A stretch of 64,000 bases of DNA, from positions 496,001 through 560,000 of the forward strand of contig NZ_CAKMTJ010000001.1 in NCBI RefSeq assembly GCF_928392795.1, in the 5' to 3' direction. Under the pieces are notes generated by a model. The model made no database searches. It was not told the origin of the DNA and worked only from the letters and a program-made list of their open reading frames with translations. Made by a program: the position numbers and the translations under genes. Each line of letters begins with the position of its first letter. The first letter of the stretch is position 1. Below, one piece after another: positions 28,174 through 37,014 of the stretch. Source of the stretch: Rothia nasimurium (GTDB lineage Bacteria > Actinomycetota > Actinomycetes > Actinomycetales > Micrococcaceae).

Positions 28174-30711
28174 CTAGCGGTCTGCGGCCTGAACCTTCAG
28201 CGCGCGAGCCAGGGAGTCGCGTCCTTCTGCTACCTGACGCTTGAGGGCCGCGGCGTCCTCGGGCAGGCCAGCCAGGTAGGCCTCGGCCTTCTCCAGGACC
28301 TCCTGAGTGTAGAAGCGGGGGAAGAGCCCGCCGATAATCTGGCTTGAGATCTCGTGGGAGCGCTCGCGCCAGACCCCCTCGACGGCCTCGAAGTAGCGGT
28401 CGATGTAGGGCTCTGAGAACTCGGGGGCACCGCGGTAGAAACCGAGAATAGCAGAGCGCTGCACGATGTTGGAGAGCTCGCCGGTCTCCACCACAGCCCG
28501 CCAGGTTTCTGCCTTGGCCTCAGCGGTGGGGATAGCAGCCTTGGCGGTAGCAGCTGCCTGCTGGCCGTTGGAGGTGTTGTCCTCGGCCAGGGCAGCGTCA
28601 ATCTCTGCTGCGGTAACGCGTCCGCCCGCTGCCAGAGATCCCAGCAGGTTCCAGCGCAGGTCGGTATCAATCTCCAAACCTTCCAGAACGGTAGCACCAT
28701 CGAGCAGAGCTGCTACAGCATCGAGCTGGTCTGAGGTGTGGGCCAGGCGGGCGAAGGTACCTACCAGCTGGAACTGGTTATCAGAACCGGCTTCAGCTGC
28801 CTGAGCCAGCTGCCAGATACGGTCAGCGGCCTCAGCTCGAACAGCCTCAGCGTGGGCGGAGTTCAGGTAGGCGCGCAGGGTGTTCTCAAGGTTGAGAAGC
28901 TGGGTGCGGACGGCGGTGGAGTTAGTCTCTGCCCCGATATTACCCAGAACCAGTTCAACAAACTGGCGGGCGGGCATTTCGGCATCACGCACGGTATCCC
29001 AGAGGGAACCCCAGACCACACCGCGGGCAACAGATGAGTCAATGGCACCCAGGTGGGCAACGGCGGTGGCGCGGGAGCGCTCATCGAGGCGAATCTTGGC
29101 GTAGGCCAAATCTTCGTCGTTCACCAGAATCAAATCGGGGCGCTTGGCACCAACGGCCAGGGGCACCTCGGTAACCTCACCATCCACATCGATTTCTAGG
29201 CGGTCGGTGCGGGTGAGCACCTCCCCGTCGAGATTGTAGAAACCAATGACCAGACGGTGGGGGCGCAGGGTCTCAAAGCCCTCAGCGTAGGTCTGGCGCA
29301 GGGCCAGACGGGTAATGGTGCCGTCCTCTGCCTCTTCGACCTCGGTGGTCAGGGTGTTGACCCCGGCGGTCTCCAGCCAGAGCTTAGACCAGGCGCGCAC
29401 GTCGCGTCCGCTGGTCGCCTCCAGCTCATCGAGCAGGTCATCGAGCACGGTGTTGCCGTAGGCATGCTTCTCGAAGTAGACCTTGAGGGCGGCCATAAAG
29501 TTGTCCTGCCCTACCCAGGCCACCAGCTGACGCAGCACAGAAGCGCCCTTAGCGTAGGTGATGCCGTCAAAGTTGACCTGAACATCCTGAAGGTCGCGAA
29601 TCGGGGCAACGATGGGGTGGGTGGATGAGAGCTGGTCCTGGTTATAGGCCCAGGTCTTTTCTGAGGCAGAGAAGGTAGCCCAGGCCTCGGGGGCAAACCG
29701 GGTGTTCTCGGCAGCGGCCAGGGTCGACATGAACTCAGCAAAAGACTCGTTCAGCCACAGGTCGTTCCACCACTTCATGGTCACCAGGTCGCCGAACCAC
29801 ATGTGAGCCAGCTCGTGCAAAATGGTGATGGCTCGGCGCTCAACAATTGCCTCGGTCACCTTAGAACGGAAGATGTAGTTCTCCAAGAAGGTCACCGCAC
29901 CGGCGTTCTCCATAGCACCGGCATTGAACTCGGGCACAAAGAGCTGGTCGTACTTCTCGAAGGGGTAGGGAGTTGAGAACTGCTCTTCAAAGAACTCAAA
30001 GCCCTGGCGGGTGATGTGGAAGACCTCATCGGCATCCAGGTACTCCATCAAGGACTGACGGGCGTAGCAACCCAGCTTGACCTCGCGGCCCTCGCTATTG
30101 GTGAGTGAGGAATGCACGCTAGCATAGGGGCCAGCAATAATTGCGGTGATGTAGGACGAGATACGCGGGGTAGGCGCAAAAGCCCACTTCTTGCCGTCCG
30201 CCACCTCTTCAACAGAAGTCTCAGGCTGATTAGACACCACGACCCAGTGGGCAGGGGCAGTTACAATAAACTCAAACTCAGCCTTCAAATCAGGCTGCTC
30301 AAAAACCGGGTAAACACGGCGGGAATCAGGAACCTCAAACTGCGAATAGAGGTAAACCTCGCCGTCCACCGGGTCCACAAAGCGGTGCAAACCCTCACCG
30401 GTATTGGTGTAGAGCATATCGGCATCAATCACCAGCTCATTGCTCTCAGCCAACGCCGGCAGGGCAATACGCACACCGTCAGCAGCGGTCACCGGCACCG
30501 ACTCACCATTGAGCTCAATACTGTGCACCGTATCGGTAATCGCATCGATAAAGGTTTCACTCCCGGCAACCGCATCAAAACGCACCACCGTACGAGAACC
30601 AAAGACCCGCTCACCGCGCGTTAGATCAAGCTCAACCGTGTACGAATGCACACGCTGAACCACAGACGCTCTCTTCTCAGCTTCGGCACGGGTCAAATTC
30701 ATTCCAGGCAT
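28174..30711 (-). CDS. pepN: aminopeptidase N
   Basis: 845 residues, the usual length for actinobacterial PepN. The M1 metallopeptidase domain has the exopeptidase motif GAMEN at 265-269 and the zinc motif HELAH at 299-303 with the third ligand Glu322 in WLNESFAEF. The N-terminal beta domain (YTVELDLTRGERVFGSRTVV) and the long helical C-terminal ERAP1-like domain follow the normal order. It removes N-terminal residues from peptides in the cytoplasm. No operon partners are evident; the upstream gap holds only a promoter region. Confidence 0.95.
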   Translation of the reverse strand: MPGMNLTRAEAEKRASVVQRVHSYTVELDLTRGERVFGSRTVVRFDAVAGSETFIDAITDTVHSIELNGESVPVTAADGVRIALPALAESNELVIDADMLYTNTGEGLHRFVDPVDGEVYLYSQFEVPDSRRVYPVFEQPDLKAEFEFIVTAPAHWVVVSNQPETSVEEVADGKKWAFAPTPRISSYITAIIAGPYASVHSSLTNSEGREVKLGCYARQSLMEYLDADEVFHITRQGFEFFEEQFSTPYPFEKYDQLFVPEFNAGAMENAGAVTFLENYIFRSKVTEAIVERRAITILHELAHMWFGDLVTMKWWNDLWLNESFAEFMSTLAAAENTRFAPEAWATFSASEKTWAYNQDQLSSTHPIVAPIRDLQDVQVNFDGITYAKGASVLRQLVAWVGQDNFMAALKVYFEKHAYGNTVLDDLLDELEATSGRDVRAWSKLWLETAGVNTLTTEVEEAEDGTITRLALRQTYAEGFETLRPHRLVIGFYNLDGEVLTRTDRLEIDVDGEVTEVPLAVGAKRPDLILVNDEDLAYAKIRLDERSRATAVAHLGAIDSSVARGVVWGSLWDTVRDAEMPARQFVELVLGNIGAETNSTAVRTQLLNLENTLRAYLNSAHAEAVRAEAADRIWQLAQAAEAGSDNQFQLVGTFARLAHTSDQLDAVAALLDGATVLEGLEIDTDLRWNLLGSLAAGGRVTAAEIDAALAEDNTSNGQQAAATAKAAIPTAEAKAETWRAVVETGELSNIVQRSAILGFYRGAPEFSEPYIDRYFEAVEGVWRERSHEISSQIIGGLFPRFYTQEVLEKAEAYLAGLPEDAAALKRQVAEGRDSLARALKVQAADR

Positions 30712-30924
30712 GAGGAATCCTTGTCAATCAAATCTGAAGTTAGAGGCCTGCCCATCTGTAAACCACAGAAAACAAGCCACAGGGGAGCTGCACGTGACCT
30801 ACAATCGTATATAGGGCAATACACAGCACATACCTTCCCAATTCTATGTGCTTGCCAGTGATTCACATAACTAAATTTCAGTGCGGTCAACCGGCCCCCA
30901 CCCACCACGACCAAAGGAGACACC

Positions 30925-31422
30925 GTGCGTGTACACATCGCAACCGACCACGCAGGCCTAGAACTTAGCCACTACCTCATCGAAGCACTCACCGAGGCCG
31001 GCTACGAGATGGTCGACCACGGCCCCGCTGAATACGATGCCCTCGACGACTACCCCAGCTTCTGCATTAACGCGGCGCTCGCCGTCCGCGCAGACCGTGC
31101 AGCGGGTCTGGACTCCCTGGGCATTGTGCTGGGTGGCTCCGGCAACGGTGAGCAGATGGCCGCTAACAAGGTTGAAGGCATCCGTGCTGCTCTGGCCTGG
31201 AACCACGACACCGCAGCCCTGGCCCGCGAACACAACAACGCCCAGGTCGTTGCAGTGGGTGGGCGCCAGCACACCAAGGAAGAAGCCCTCGAGATCATCA
31301 AGGTCTTCCTCACCACCGAGTGGACCAACGAAGAGCGCCACGCCCGCCGCATCGGTCAGATGGCAGAATACGAGCAGACCGGCGCCATTGCCGGTAAGCA
31401 GATCGACAGCTACGAGAACTAA
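30925..31422 (+). CDS. rpiB: ribose-5-phosphate isomerase B
   Basis: 165 residues from a GTG preceded by AAAGGAG. RVHIATDHAGLELSHYLIEAL is the nucleotide-like phosphate-binding start, and GIVLGGSGNGEQMAANKVEGIRAAL is the active-site loop. The loop carries Glu (SGNGE), as in the mycobacterial enzyme, where it replaces the Cys of E. coli RpiB. ARRIGQMAEYEQTG ends the fold. It interconverts ribulose-5-phosphate and ribose-5-phosphate. The stop overlaps the start of the nei-type gene (TAATG). Confidence 0.93.
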   Translation: MRVHIATDHAGLELSHYLIEALTEAGYEMVDHGPAEYDALDDYPSFCINAALAVRADRAAGLDSLGIVLGGSGNGEQMAANKVEGIRAALAWNHDTAALAREHNNAQVVAVGGRQHTKEEALEIIKVFLTTEWTNEERHARRIGQMAEYEQTGAIAGKQIDSYEN

Positions 31423-32300
31423 TGCCAGAAGGGCACTCAATCCACCGCCTGGCCCGCCAGCTCACCGACGTTTTTGCCGGTGCCCAGCTGGCGGTCACCA
31501 GCCCCCAGGGAAGATTTGCGGACGGCGCCGCCCTGCTCGACGGCCATACCTTCGACTCGGCCTTCGCCCACGGTAAGCACCTCTTCGCCCGTTTCTCCAA
31601 CGATCTCTACCTCAACGTCCACCTGGGAATCTACGGTGCCTTCACCTTCGGTGGAGATGAGCACTTTACAGGGGCCTCCTCGATTGGTGCTCCCCGTAAA
31701 ATTGGTGAGCAAGAGGACCACCGGACCGAACTCTCAGCTGAACCTCCTGCACCCCGGCCGACCACCCGCGTCCGCCTGGTATCAGAGCACGGCTGGGCTA
31801 ACCTAGTGGGCCCCACCATCTGCCGAACCCTCACAGCCGAGGAAGTGGGGGAAGTACGCACAAAACTGGGCCCCGACCCCCTCAACCAGGACGCCGACCC
31901 GGCTGTCTTCTACGCTGCGGCGGCCAAGACCAGTCGGCCTATCGGCGTAGTTCTTATGGACCAGAAGGCCATCTCGGGGGTAGGAAACATCTTCCGCGCA
32001 GAATCCCTCTACCGCACCGGCATCGACCCCTTTACTCCGGCTAAAGAATGCAGCCGACAGCAGCTTGAAGCCCTCTGGAACGATAACAAGCACCTGCTGG
32101 AAATCGGCGTGCGCGTAGGCCACATCATCACCACTGAGCCCGCCGACAGGCCCGGCATCCCGGAAACCGAGGCCTGGCCGGATTACGCTAACTACGTGTA
32201 CCACCGCCAGGGCCAGGCATGCCCCCGCTGCGGGGCAACTATTGCGATGGAAGAAGTTGCCGGTCGTAAGCTCTACTGGTGCCCGGGCTGCCAGCACTAG
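31422..32300 (+). CDS. endonuclease VIII / formamidopyrimidine-DNA glycosylase family
   Basis: 292 residues. The N-terminus MPEGHSIHRLARQL gives the catalytic Pro2 and Glu3. HGKHLFARFSNDLYLNVHLGIYG carries the conserved Lys. The H2TH region is in LLMDQKAISGVGNIFRAESLYRTGIDPF-type sequence (here VVLMDQKAISGVGN). The zinc finger is CPRC and CPGC near the end. PEGHS plus IHR indicates the actinobacterial Nei branch (Nei1/Nei2). It excises oxidised bases and cuts the strand. It is coupled to rpiB by a one-base overlap and followed by a terminator. Confidence 0.88.
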   Translation: MPEGHSIHRLARQLTDVFAGAQLAVTSPQGRFADGAALLDGHTFDSAFAHGKHLFARFSNDLYLNVHLGIYGAFTFGGDEHFTGASSIGAPRKIGEQEDHRTELSAEPPAPRPTTRVRLVSEHGWANLVGPTICRTLTAEEVGEVRTKLGPDPLNQDADPAVFYAAAAKTSRPIGVVLMDQKAISGVGNIFRAESLYRTGIDPFTPAKECSRQQLEALWNDNKHLLEIGVRVGHIITTEPADRPGIPETEAWPDYANYVYHRQGQACPRCGATIAMEEVAGRKLYWCPGCQH

Positions 32301-32331
32301 ATAACTAGCCTAGCTGTAGGCTCAGATGAGA

Positions 32332-32369
32332 AAAGTAGGGCCCCGGGTGTATCGCTGGGGCCCTACTTT
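32332..32369. terminator. terminator between nei-type gene and lipoprotein gene
   Basis: AAAGTAGGGCCCC pairs perfectly with GGGGCCCTACTTT (13 bp) around a 12-base loop. The two flanking genes converge here. Confidence 0.85.
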
Positions 32370-32380
32370 GTTCCTATGTT

Positions 32381-33073
32381 TTAGCGGTCTGTCAGGTCAG
32401 AGAGGTTAAAGCCGGTGGTACCGTCGTTGCACTGTACGCTCACTGGGCCTGTGGTTGTGCAGGTCATGCCCATCCAGCTGATGGACTGCCCCTCGGGCAG
32501 TACCGTGTTGGTCTTGAACCAGTCGTGTGTGGCAGCCCGCCCGCGGGCCTGCACCGTGCGGGGCTGGGTATCACCGGGCCCCATTGATACCGATTGCAAG
32601 ACCCAGTTCTTTGAGTCATCGGTCATGCAAAATACACCGTAGGTCTGCATCAGGCAGGCTACCTGGGGGTCTGGGGTCTGGAAGACGACAGAGGGCTGGT
32701 CGGCAGCTGCAAAACTATAAGCTGCTACGTCAGCCACCGGGGTTCCCGTGACGAGATCGGTGGTCACTAGAGAAACCGGGTCGATGGTAAAACCGTCGTT
32801 GACCGGGGGAGTCAGGGCCGTGGCGCTAGGGGACTGCGCAGCGGTCTCAACCGCAGAAGGTTCTGCGCTGGCAGTTTCTGTTGTTGGCTCAGCGGTGGGG
32901 CTGGGGGTGCTACTTTCGGACGGGGCAGTGGTCGCACTGCTTGCGGTGCTAGCGTCAGTTTCAGCGGGGGTAGCGGTGGTCTGGCTGCTCCCGCAGCCTG
33001 CAAGAGCTAGGACGCCGGTAGCAAGCAGGGCGCTCACCGGAATGAATCGAGCAGATAGGGGTGCTAAAGCCAT
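32381..33073 (-). CDS. secreted lipoprotein, paralogue of the next gene
   Basis: 230 residues. Signal peptide ARFIPVSALLATGVLALAGC with lipobox LAGC. A Thr/Ser/Ala/Glu-rich spacer of about 65 residues follows. The folded C-terminal 125 residues contain SVVFQTPDPQVACLMQTYGVFCM, then WMGMTCTTTGPVSVQCNDGTTGFNLSD, with four cysteines that could form two disulfides. The ordering (FQT, Cys-x-M, late T-Cys and CNDG) matches the 33175-33921 protein (FQTADGAGCVM, FSCTATPDGAARCDNG). Surface-exposed, unknown function. Confidence 0.75.
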   Translation of the reverse strand: MALAPLSARFIPVSALLATGVLALAGCGSSQTTATPAETDASTASSATTAPSESSTPSPTAEPTTETASAEPSAVETAAQSPSATALTPPVNDGFTIDPVSLVTTDLVTGTPVADVAAYSFAAADQPSVVFQTPDPQVACLMQTYGVFCMTDDSKNWVLQSVSMGPGDTQPRTVQARGRAATHDWFKTNTVLPEGQSISWMGMTCTTTGPVSVQCNDGTTGFNLSDLTDR

Positions 33074-33174
33074 GGGGAGTCAATCTCGTGGTTGAAAGGT
33101 GCGGGTGTCTATTCCAATCCTAGGGGAAGAGCAGCCGATTCAAAGGTTAGGGAAGTAGCCGATCTGTGAGTTAT

Positions 33175-33921
33175 TTACCCGCTGAAGTCCTTGATGGAGT
33201 TGCTCAGCGCAAACCAGTGCACACCGTTATCGCAGCGGGCGGCGCCGTCTGGCGTTGCGGTACAGCTAAACTCACCGACCGTAATCGTGTGGTTGGCAGG
33301 TAGTTGGGTGCCGAAGGAGAAGGGGGCGAAGCCGGGGGTGCTGCCCTGGAGGAAGTCCTGGTGGGGTACCGTGCCGGGGTTAAGCCACATCACGCCGTAG
33401 CCGATGCGCCCCTGGGAGCCTGCTCGGTAGCAGCTCACCTGCTCTGTGCTCATGACGCAACCCGCGCCGTCCGCTGTTTGGAAGTAGACCTTGCCGTCGC
33501 CGGCGGGGGTTACCCCGTCGATGCTGGTCTGGTAGGGGGCGAGGTCGGTGATGAGGGTGGTCGCCCCGCTGTTAACCGGCGGGTTGATGGCCTGTACCGG
33601 GGTTTCGGTGGGCGCAGGGGCTGCAGGCTGGGAAGCAGGTGCCTCAGCGGCTGAAGATACCGGTGCAGCGGTGGTCTGGGTGACTGTTTCGGGTGAGCTT
33701 GAAGGTGCTGCGGCTGCTGTCTCTGAAACCTCAGCGCTGGCAGAAGCCGCAGGGCTGGATGCTGTGGGGGAGGGGGTAGCGCTGGCGGTGGCACTGTGGC
33801 TTGTGACGGGGGCGGACGCCATGGCGTCGGCCTGGGTCTGTTCGGTTGAGGAAGAGCTACAGGCAACCAGGGCAAGCGCTGCAGCGAGGGGAAGGGCCGC
33901 TTGAAGGGGGCGGGGGCGCAT
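33175..33921 (-). CDS. secreted lipoprotein, paralogue of the previous gene
   Basis: 248 residues. Signal LQAALPLAAALALVAC with lipobox LVAC. A low-complexity Ser/Ala/Pro/Thr spacer runs to about residue 115. The C-terminal domain holds VYFQTADGAGCVMSTEQVSCY, GVMWLNPGTVP and GEFSCTATPDGAARCDNGVHWFALS. It is the same domain type as in the 32381-33073 protein, so the pair likely arose by tandem duplication. Function unknown; a host-surface or envelope role is possible. Confidence 0.75.
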   Translation of the reverse strand: MRPRPLQAALPLAAALALVACSSSSTEQTQADAMASAPVTSHSATASATPSPTASSPAASASAEVSETAAAAPSSSPETVTQTTAAPVSSAAEAPASQPAAPAPTETPVQAINPPVNSGATTLITDLAPYQTSIDGVTPAGDGKVYFQTADGAGCVMSTEQVSCYRAGSQGRIGYGVMWLNPGTVPHQDFLQGSTPGFAPFSFGTQLPANHTITVGEFSCTATPDGAARCDNGVHWFALSNSIKDFSG

Positions 33922-34017
33922 ACTGTCTCCTTTGACGGTGGGGTGTCCCTCTAATGATAGGGGCCAACGTATATGCTGGTGAAGAGTTAAACGCCATCAT
34001 GACATCGAAGGGCTACT

Positions 34018-34767
34018 ATGCGCGATACCGGATACTTGCTGGGGCAGGCCAACCTGGTGCTCTTCGACCTAGATGGCACCCTGCTCGATAGTGATACAGC
34101 AACCGCGGTGGGTTTTAATCGGGCTGTTCGGGAGTTCGGTTTTGAGGGAGAAATCGACGACACTCAGAGCTACTTCCAGGCCTGGGCCGATATTCAGCGC
34201 GAGGACTTTCAGCGCTATTTGGCCGGTGAGCAGGTTTTTGACGAAAATCGCTTGTTTCGCACGTCGAGTCTCTTGCATCTGATGACGGGGGAGCAGCAGA
34301 GCACTGACCGGGCTCAGAAGTTTTTGGCGACCCTACAGGAGGAAACCCGTAAGGCTTGGGCTCCTTTTGCTGAGGTTGATCGGTTTTTTGAGGAGCTCGG
34401 TCACCGGTTTGGGCATCTGCAGGTGGCGGTGATTTCTAACGGGTCCCAGCTGACTGAGCAGAAGAAACTCGATGCTATCGGCTTGCACGATATGCCCCTG
34501 TTCTCTTCGGAGAGGGTGGGTATGAGCAAGCCCGACCCCTATATTTTCCGGTTTGTTTGTGCCCAGTTAGAGGTGGACCCGGCTTTTGCCGTGCATGTGG
34601 GCGATAACTATATTGCGGACGTTGCCGCCCCGGCTCGGGCGGGTCTGCAGGCTGCCTGGGTGAACCGGCATCGCCGCGGTCAGAAGGTGGCGAGGGGGAG
34701 CGTGAAGGTGCGCGACCTAGTGGAGCTGTTGGATGCGCCTGCTCCTGTTTCTCGCCGGTTTTTCTAG
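34018..34767 (+). CDS. HAD-family hydrolase
   Basis: 249 residues with all HAD motifs: motif I FDLDGTLLDSD (nucleophile and acid/base Asp), a helical cap between about 45 and 120, motif II VAVISNGSQ, motif III lysine in VGMSKPDPYIF, and motif IV HVGDNYIADVAAPARAG. This layout is that of phosphoglycolate-phosphatase-like or YjjG-like enzymes, which act on small phosphate esters or nucleotides. The exact substrate cannot be read from sequence. Monocistronic, followed by a hairpin and the tRNA-Gly genes. Confidence 0.85.
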   Translation: MRDTGYLLGQANLVLFDLDGTLLDSDTATAVGFNRAVREFGFEGEIDDTQSYFQAWADIQREDFQRYLAGEQVFDENRLFRTSSLLHLMTGEQQSTDRAQKFLATLQEETRKAWAPFAEVDRFFEELGHRFGHLQVAVISNGSQLTEQKKLDAIGLHDMPLFSSERVGMSKPDPYIFRFVCAQLEVDPAFAVHVGDNYIADVAAPARAGLQAAWVNRHRRGQKVARGSVKVRDLVELLDAPAPVSRRFF

Positions 34768-34777
34768 GCAAGCAAAA

Positions 34778-34801
34778 ACGGCCACTCCGGAGAGTGACCG
34801 T
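34778..34801 (+). terminator. hairpin after the HAD gene
   Basis: ACGGCCACTC pairs with GAGTGACCGT (one mismatch-type pair) around CGGA. It lacks a T run on the plus strand but follows the stop by 11 bases. Confidence 0.55.
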
Positions 34802-34803
34802 GA

Positions 34804-34909
34804 AGCGAGCGGCTGACGGGATGGAAGCACCGGGTGCGAGTGCACGAGCACTCAAGAGGTGCTGGAATGACTTCCGCCAGTCCCGAGCGATAGCGAGCGG
34901 CTGACGGGA
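34804..34909. repeat. 18-bp direct repeat containing a tRNA-Gly 3' end
   Basis: AGCGAGCGGCTGACGGGA occurs at 34804-34821 and again at 34892-34909, 88 bases apart. The second copy is the 3' end of the tRNA-Gly (CCC) gene. The segment between contains no gene. A leftover tRNA end like this can be the scar of an integrated element. Confidence 0.6.
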
Positions 34910-34966
34910 ATCGAACCCGCGTATCAGGCTTGGGAAGCGTGCGCTCTACCATTGAGCTACAGCCGC
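34896..34966 (-). tRNA. tRNA-Gly (anticodon CCC)
   Basis: 71-nt cloverleaf on the minus strand: acceptor GCGGCTG/CAGCCGC, D arm GCTC-AATGGTA-GAGC, anticodon loop TTCCCAA with CCC, T arm GCGGG-TTCGATT-CCCGT. One C-C mismatch lies in the middle of the anticodon stem (CACGC/GCCTG). It is 5 bases from the next tRNA-Gly and probably cotranscribed with it. Confidence 0.88.
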
Positions 34967-34971
34967 GTGAG

Positions 34972-35042
34972 AGGGGATGACGGGAATCGAACCCGCGTAA
35001 TCAGTTTGGAAGACTGAGGCTTTACCATTAAGCTACATCCCC
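34972..35042 (-). tRNA. tRNA-Gly (anticodon TCC)
   Basis: 71-nt cloverleaf on the minus strand: acceptor GGGGATG/CATCCCC, D arm GCTT-AATGGTA-AAGC, anticodon stem TCAGT/ACTGA around CTTCCAA with TCC, T arm GCGGG-TTCGATT-CCCGT. All stems pair well. It precedes tRNA-Gly (CCC) in the same transcript. Confidence 0.92.
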
Positions 35043-35211
35043 AAATGGGTTGCCCACCGTTGTGGACGTGTTCCAGTAAACCTGCTTTCATGCGGGCTTG
35101 TCAAATTCAGTCTGGAACCGGCGTTTCTCAACACGCCCTGGGCGTAATCGGGGTGCGAGTTAGGTTTTGGGCGGTTGAACCGCTAAACTGGGTGGTGCCT
35201 TCCGTGCAAAT

Positions 35212-35286
35212 CGGGGTGTGGCGTAGCTTGGCTAACGCGCCTGCTTTGGGAGCAGGAGATCGCAGGTTCGAATCCTGTCACCCCGA
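35212..35286 (+). tRNA. tRNA-Pro (anticodon TGG)
   Basis: 75-nt cloverleaf: acceptor CGGGGTG/CACCCCG with discriminator A, anticodon stem CCTGC/GCAGG around TTTGGGA with TGG, T arm GCAGG-TTCGAAT-CCTGT. It lies upstream of a terminator and tig. Confidence 0.93.
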
Positions 35287-35300
35287 CGTGAAATAGAACG

Positions 35301-35325
35301 ACCCGCCGGAAACGGCGGGTTTTTC
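35301..35325 (+). terminator. terminator after tRNA-Pro
   Basis: ACCCGCCG pairs with CGGCGGGT around a GAAA tetraloop and is followed by a run of T. A classic intrinsic terminator. Confidence 0.92.
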
Positions 35326-35398
35326 TATAGAACGTTATATCTAGCCCCACTCTTTTCCGGGTGGCGGTTCCAATCAAGTTATCAGGAGATCAACGGAC

Positions 35399-36697
35399 GT
35401 GAAGACTGCCGTCGAGAAGATCAACCCGACCCTCGCAAAGATTGAGGTCGAGGTTCCCTTCGCTGAGTTCAAGACCTACCTTGACCGTACCTACAAGTCA
35501 CTGGCTAACCAGATTTCGGTTCCCGGTTTCCGTAAGGGTAAGACCCCTAAGGCTCTCATCGATCAGCGTGCAGGCTTTGACTTTGTTGTTGAGAACGCTC
35601 TGAACGATGCTCTGAACAACTTCTACCAGCAGGCCCTGGTTGAGAACGAGCTGACCCCCCTGGCTCAGCCCGAGCTCGACATCGTTTCTAAGCCCGAAGA
35701 GGGCAACCGCGAAGCTGACGTGAAGCTGACCATCGAGGTCACCGTCCGCCCCGAGATTGAACTGCCTGACTACTCAGGTATCAAGGTTGAGGTTGCAAGC
35801 GTAGAGGTTACCGAAGAAGACGAGCAGAAGGCTCTCGATGCCCTGCGCGGCCGCTTCGGCACCCTGAAGGCTGTTGACCGCCCCGCAGCTGACGAGGACT
35901 TCCTGACCATCAACATCGCCGCTGAGATTGACGGCGAAGAGGTTGACGCCGCTAACGACCTGTCCTACCAGGTTGGCTCCGGCACCATGCTGGACGGTCT
36001 GGACGAGGCTGTTCTCGGTCTCTCCGCTGGCGAGGACGCCACCTTCGTCACCAAGCTTGCCGGTGGCGAGCACGCAGGCGAAGAAGCAACCGTTAAGGTT
36101 GAGGTCACCGCTGTGAAGGAGCGCGAGCTGCCCGAGGCTGACGACGACTTCGCTCAGCTGGCTTCAGAATTCGACACCATTGCTGAACTGAAGGAAGACC
36201 TGAAGAAGCAGGCTGCTGATTCCAAGGTTGCCGAGCAGGGTGCAGAAGCACGCGACAAGGTTCTTGATGCTCTGGTTGAACTGGTTGAAATCCCCGTTCC
36301 CGAGAAGGTTATTGAAGACCAGCTGGCTCAGCACTTTAACGCTCCCGGCCAGGACGATGACCACGACACCGAAGAGCACCGCGCAGAGGTTCGCGAGAAC
36401 ACCGAGCGTGCTTTCAAGAACGAAATCATCCTCGACGCTATTGCTGAGAAGGAAGAAGTTTCTGTCGAGCAGGCTGAGCTCATCGATTACATCATCACCA
36501 TGAGCCAGCAGTACGGCATGGACCCCAACCAGTTCGCTCAGATGCTCGACGGCTCAGGCCAGTCCGGCATGATTGTTGGCGAGGTTCGCCGTTCAAAGGC
36601 TCTGGCAGCTGTTCTGGCTCAGGCTGAGGTTAAGGACGCCGACGGCAAGGCCGTTGACCTCTCCTCTTTCCTGGGTGAGACCGCAGACGCCGAATAA
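35399..36697 (+). CDS. tig: trigger factor, ribosome-associated chaperone and prolyl isomerase
   Basis: 432 residues from a GTG with AGGAGAT upstream. N-terminal ribosome-binding domain: [39 protein letters not shown], containing the GFRK(G)-type signature. The FKBP-type domain spans about 150-245 ([42 protein letters not shown]). The C-terminal helical arms fill the rest. It binds nascent chains at the ribosome exit. It is upstream of the Clp protease genes, as in many bacteria, but here the siderophore operon lies between. Confidence 0.95.
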   Translation: MKTAVEKINPTLAKIEVEVPFAEFKTYLDRTYKSLANQISVPGFRKGKTPKALIDQRAGFDFVVENALNDALNNFYQQALVENELTPLAQPELDIVSKPEEGNREADVKLTIEVTVRPEIELPDYSGIKVEVASVEVTEEDEQKALDALRGRFGTLKAVDRPAADEDFLTINIAAEIDGEEVDAANDLSYQVGSGTMLDGLDEAVLGLSAGEDATFVTKLAGGEHAGEEATVKVEVTAVKERELPEADDDFAQLASEFDTIAELKEDLKKQAADSKVAEQGAEARDKVLDALVELVEIPVPEKVIEDQLAQHFNAPGQDDDHDTEEHRAEVRENTERAFKNEIILDAIAEKEEVSVEQAELIDYIITMSQQYGMDPNQFAQMLDGSGQSGMIVGEVRRSKALAAVLAQAEVKDADGKAVDLSSFLGETADAE

Positions 36698-36734
36698 GTT
36701 TTTGCCTCTTGAGGCTCTAAAACTTTTCTAGCGC

Positions 36735-36774
36735 AAGCCCCCGCAAGGCCCTGAATGGGTTCTTGTGGGGGCTT
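36735..36774 (+). terminator. terminator after tig
   Basis: AAGCCCCCGCAAG pairs with CTTGTGGGGGCTT (one G-T pair) around a 14-base loop, followed by TG-rich sequence. Confidence 0.75.
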
Positions 36775-36923
36775 TGTGCTGCCTGCGGGGAAAACCCGTG
36801 GGAAAAGGCGGACGCGGGCGCCGGCGTCCACTGCCTAAAAGAGGATGACCTGGGTGATTGGAAGTCAAATACAGCAAATAAGTTAAAAAAATATTTCGTA
36901 ATAGGGGTTTTGAGGTTGATAAG

Positions 36924-36962
36924 TAAGGTGGGGCTAACTAATCTTAGGTAAGTCAAGCCTTA
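36924..36962 (+). promoter_or_regulatory. two adjacent DtxR/IdeR-like iron boxes
   Basis: Two 19-bp segments, 36924-36942 and 36944-36962, each match the iron-box consensus (TTAGG-TTAGGC-type palindrome) at about 13 and 14 of 19 positions by hand count. Both show a TAGG/AAGG half-site and a second C-rich half-site. They lie 53-91 bases upstream of the siderophore-binding protein gene. Confidence 0.6.
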
Positions 36963-37014
36963 CAAGATGTTGAGGCCTACCAAGTACACACCACGAACAG
37001 ATATAGGAAAACCC

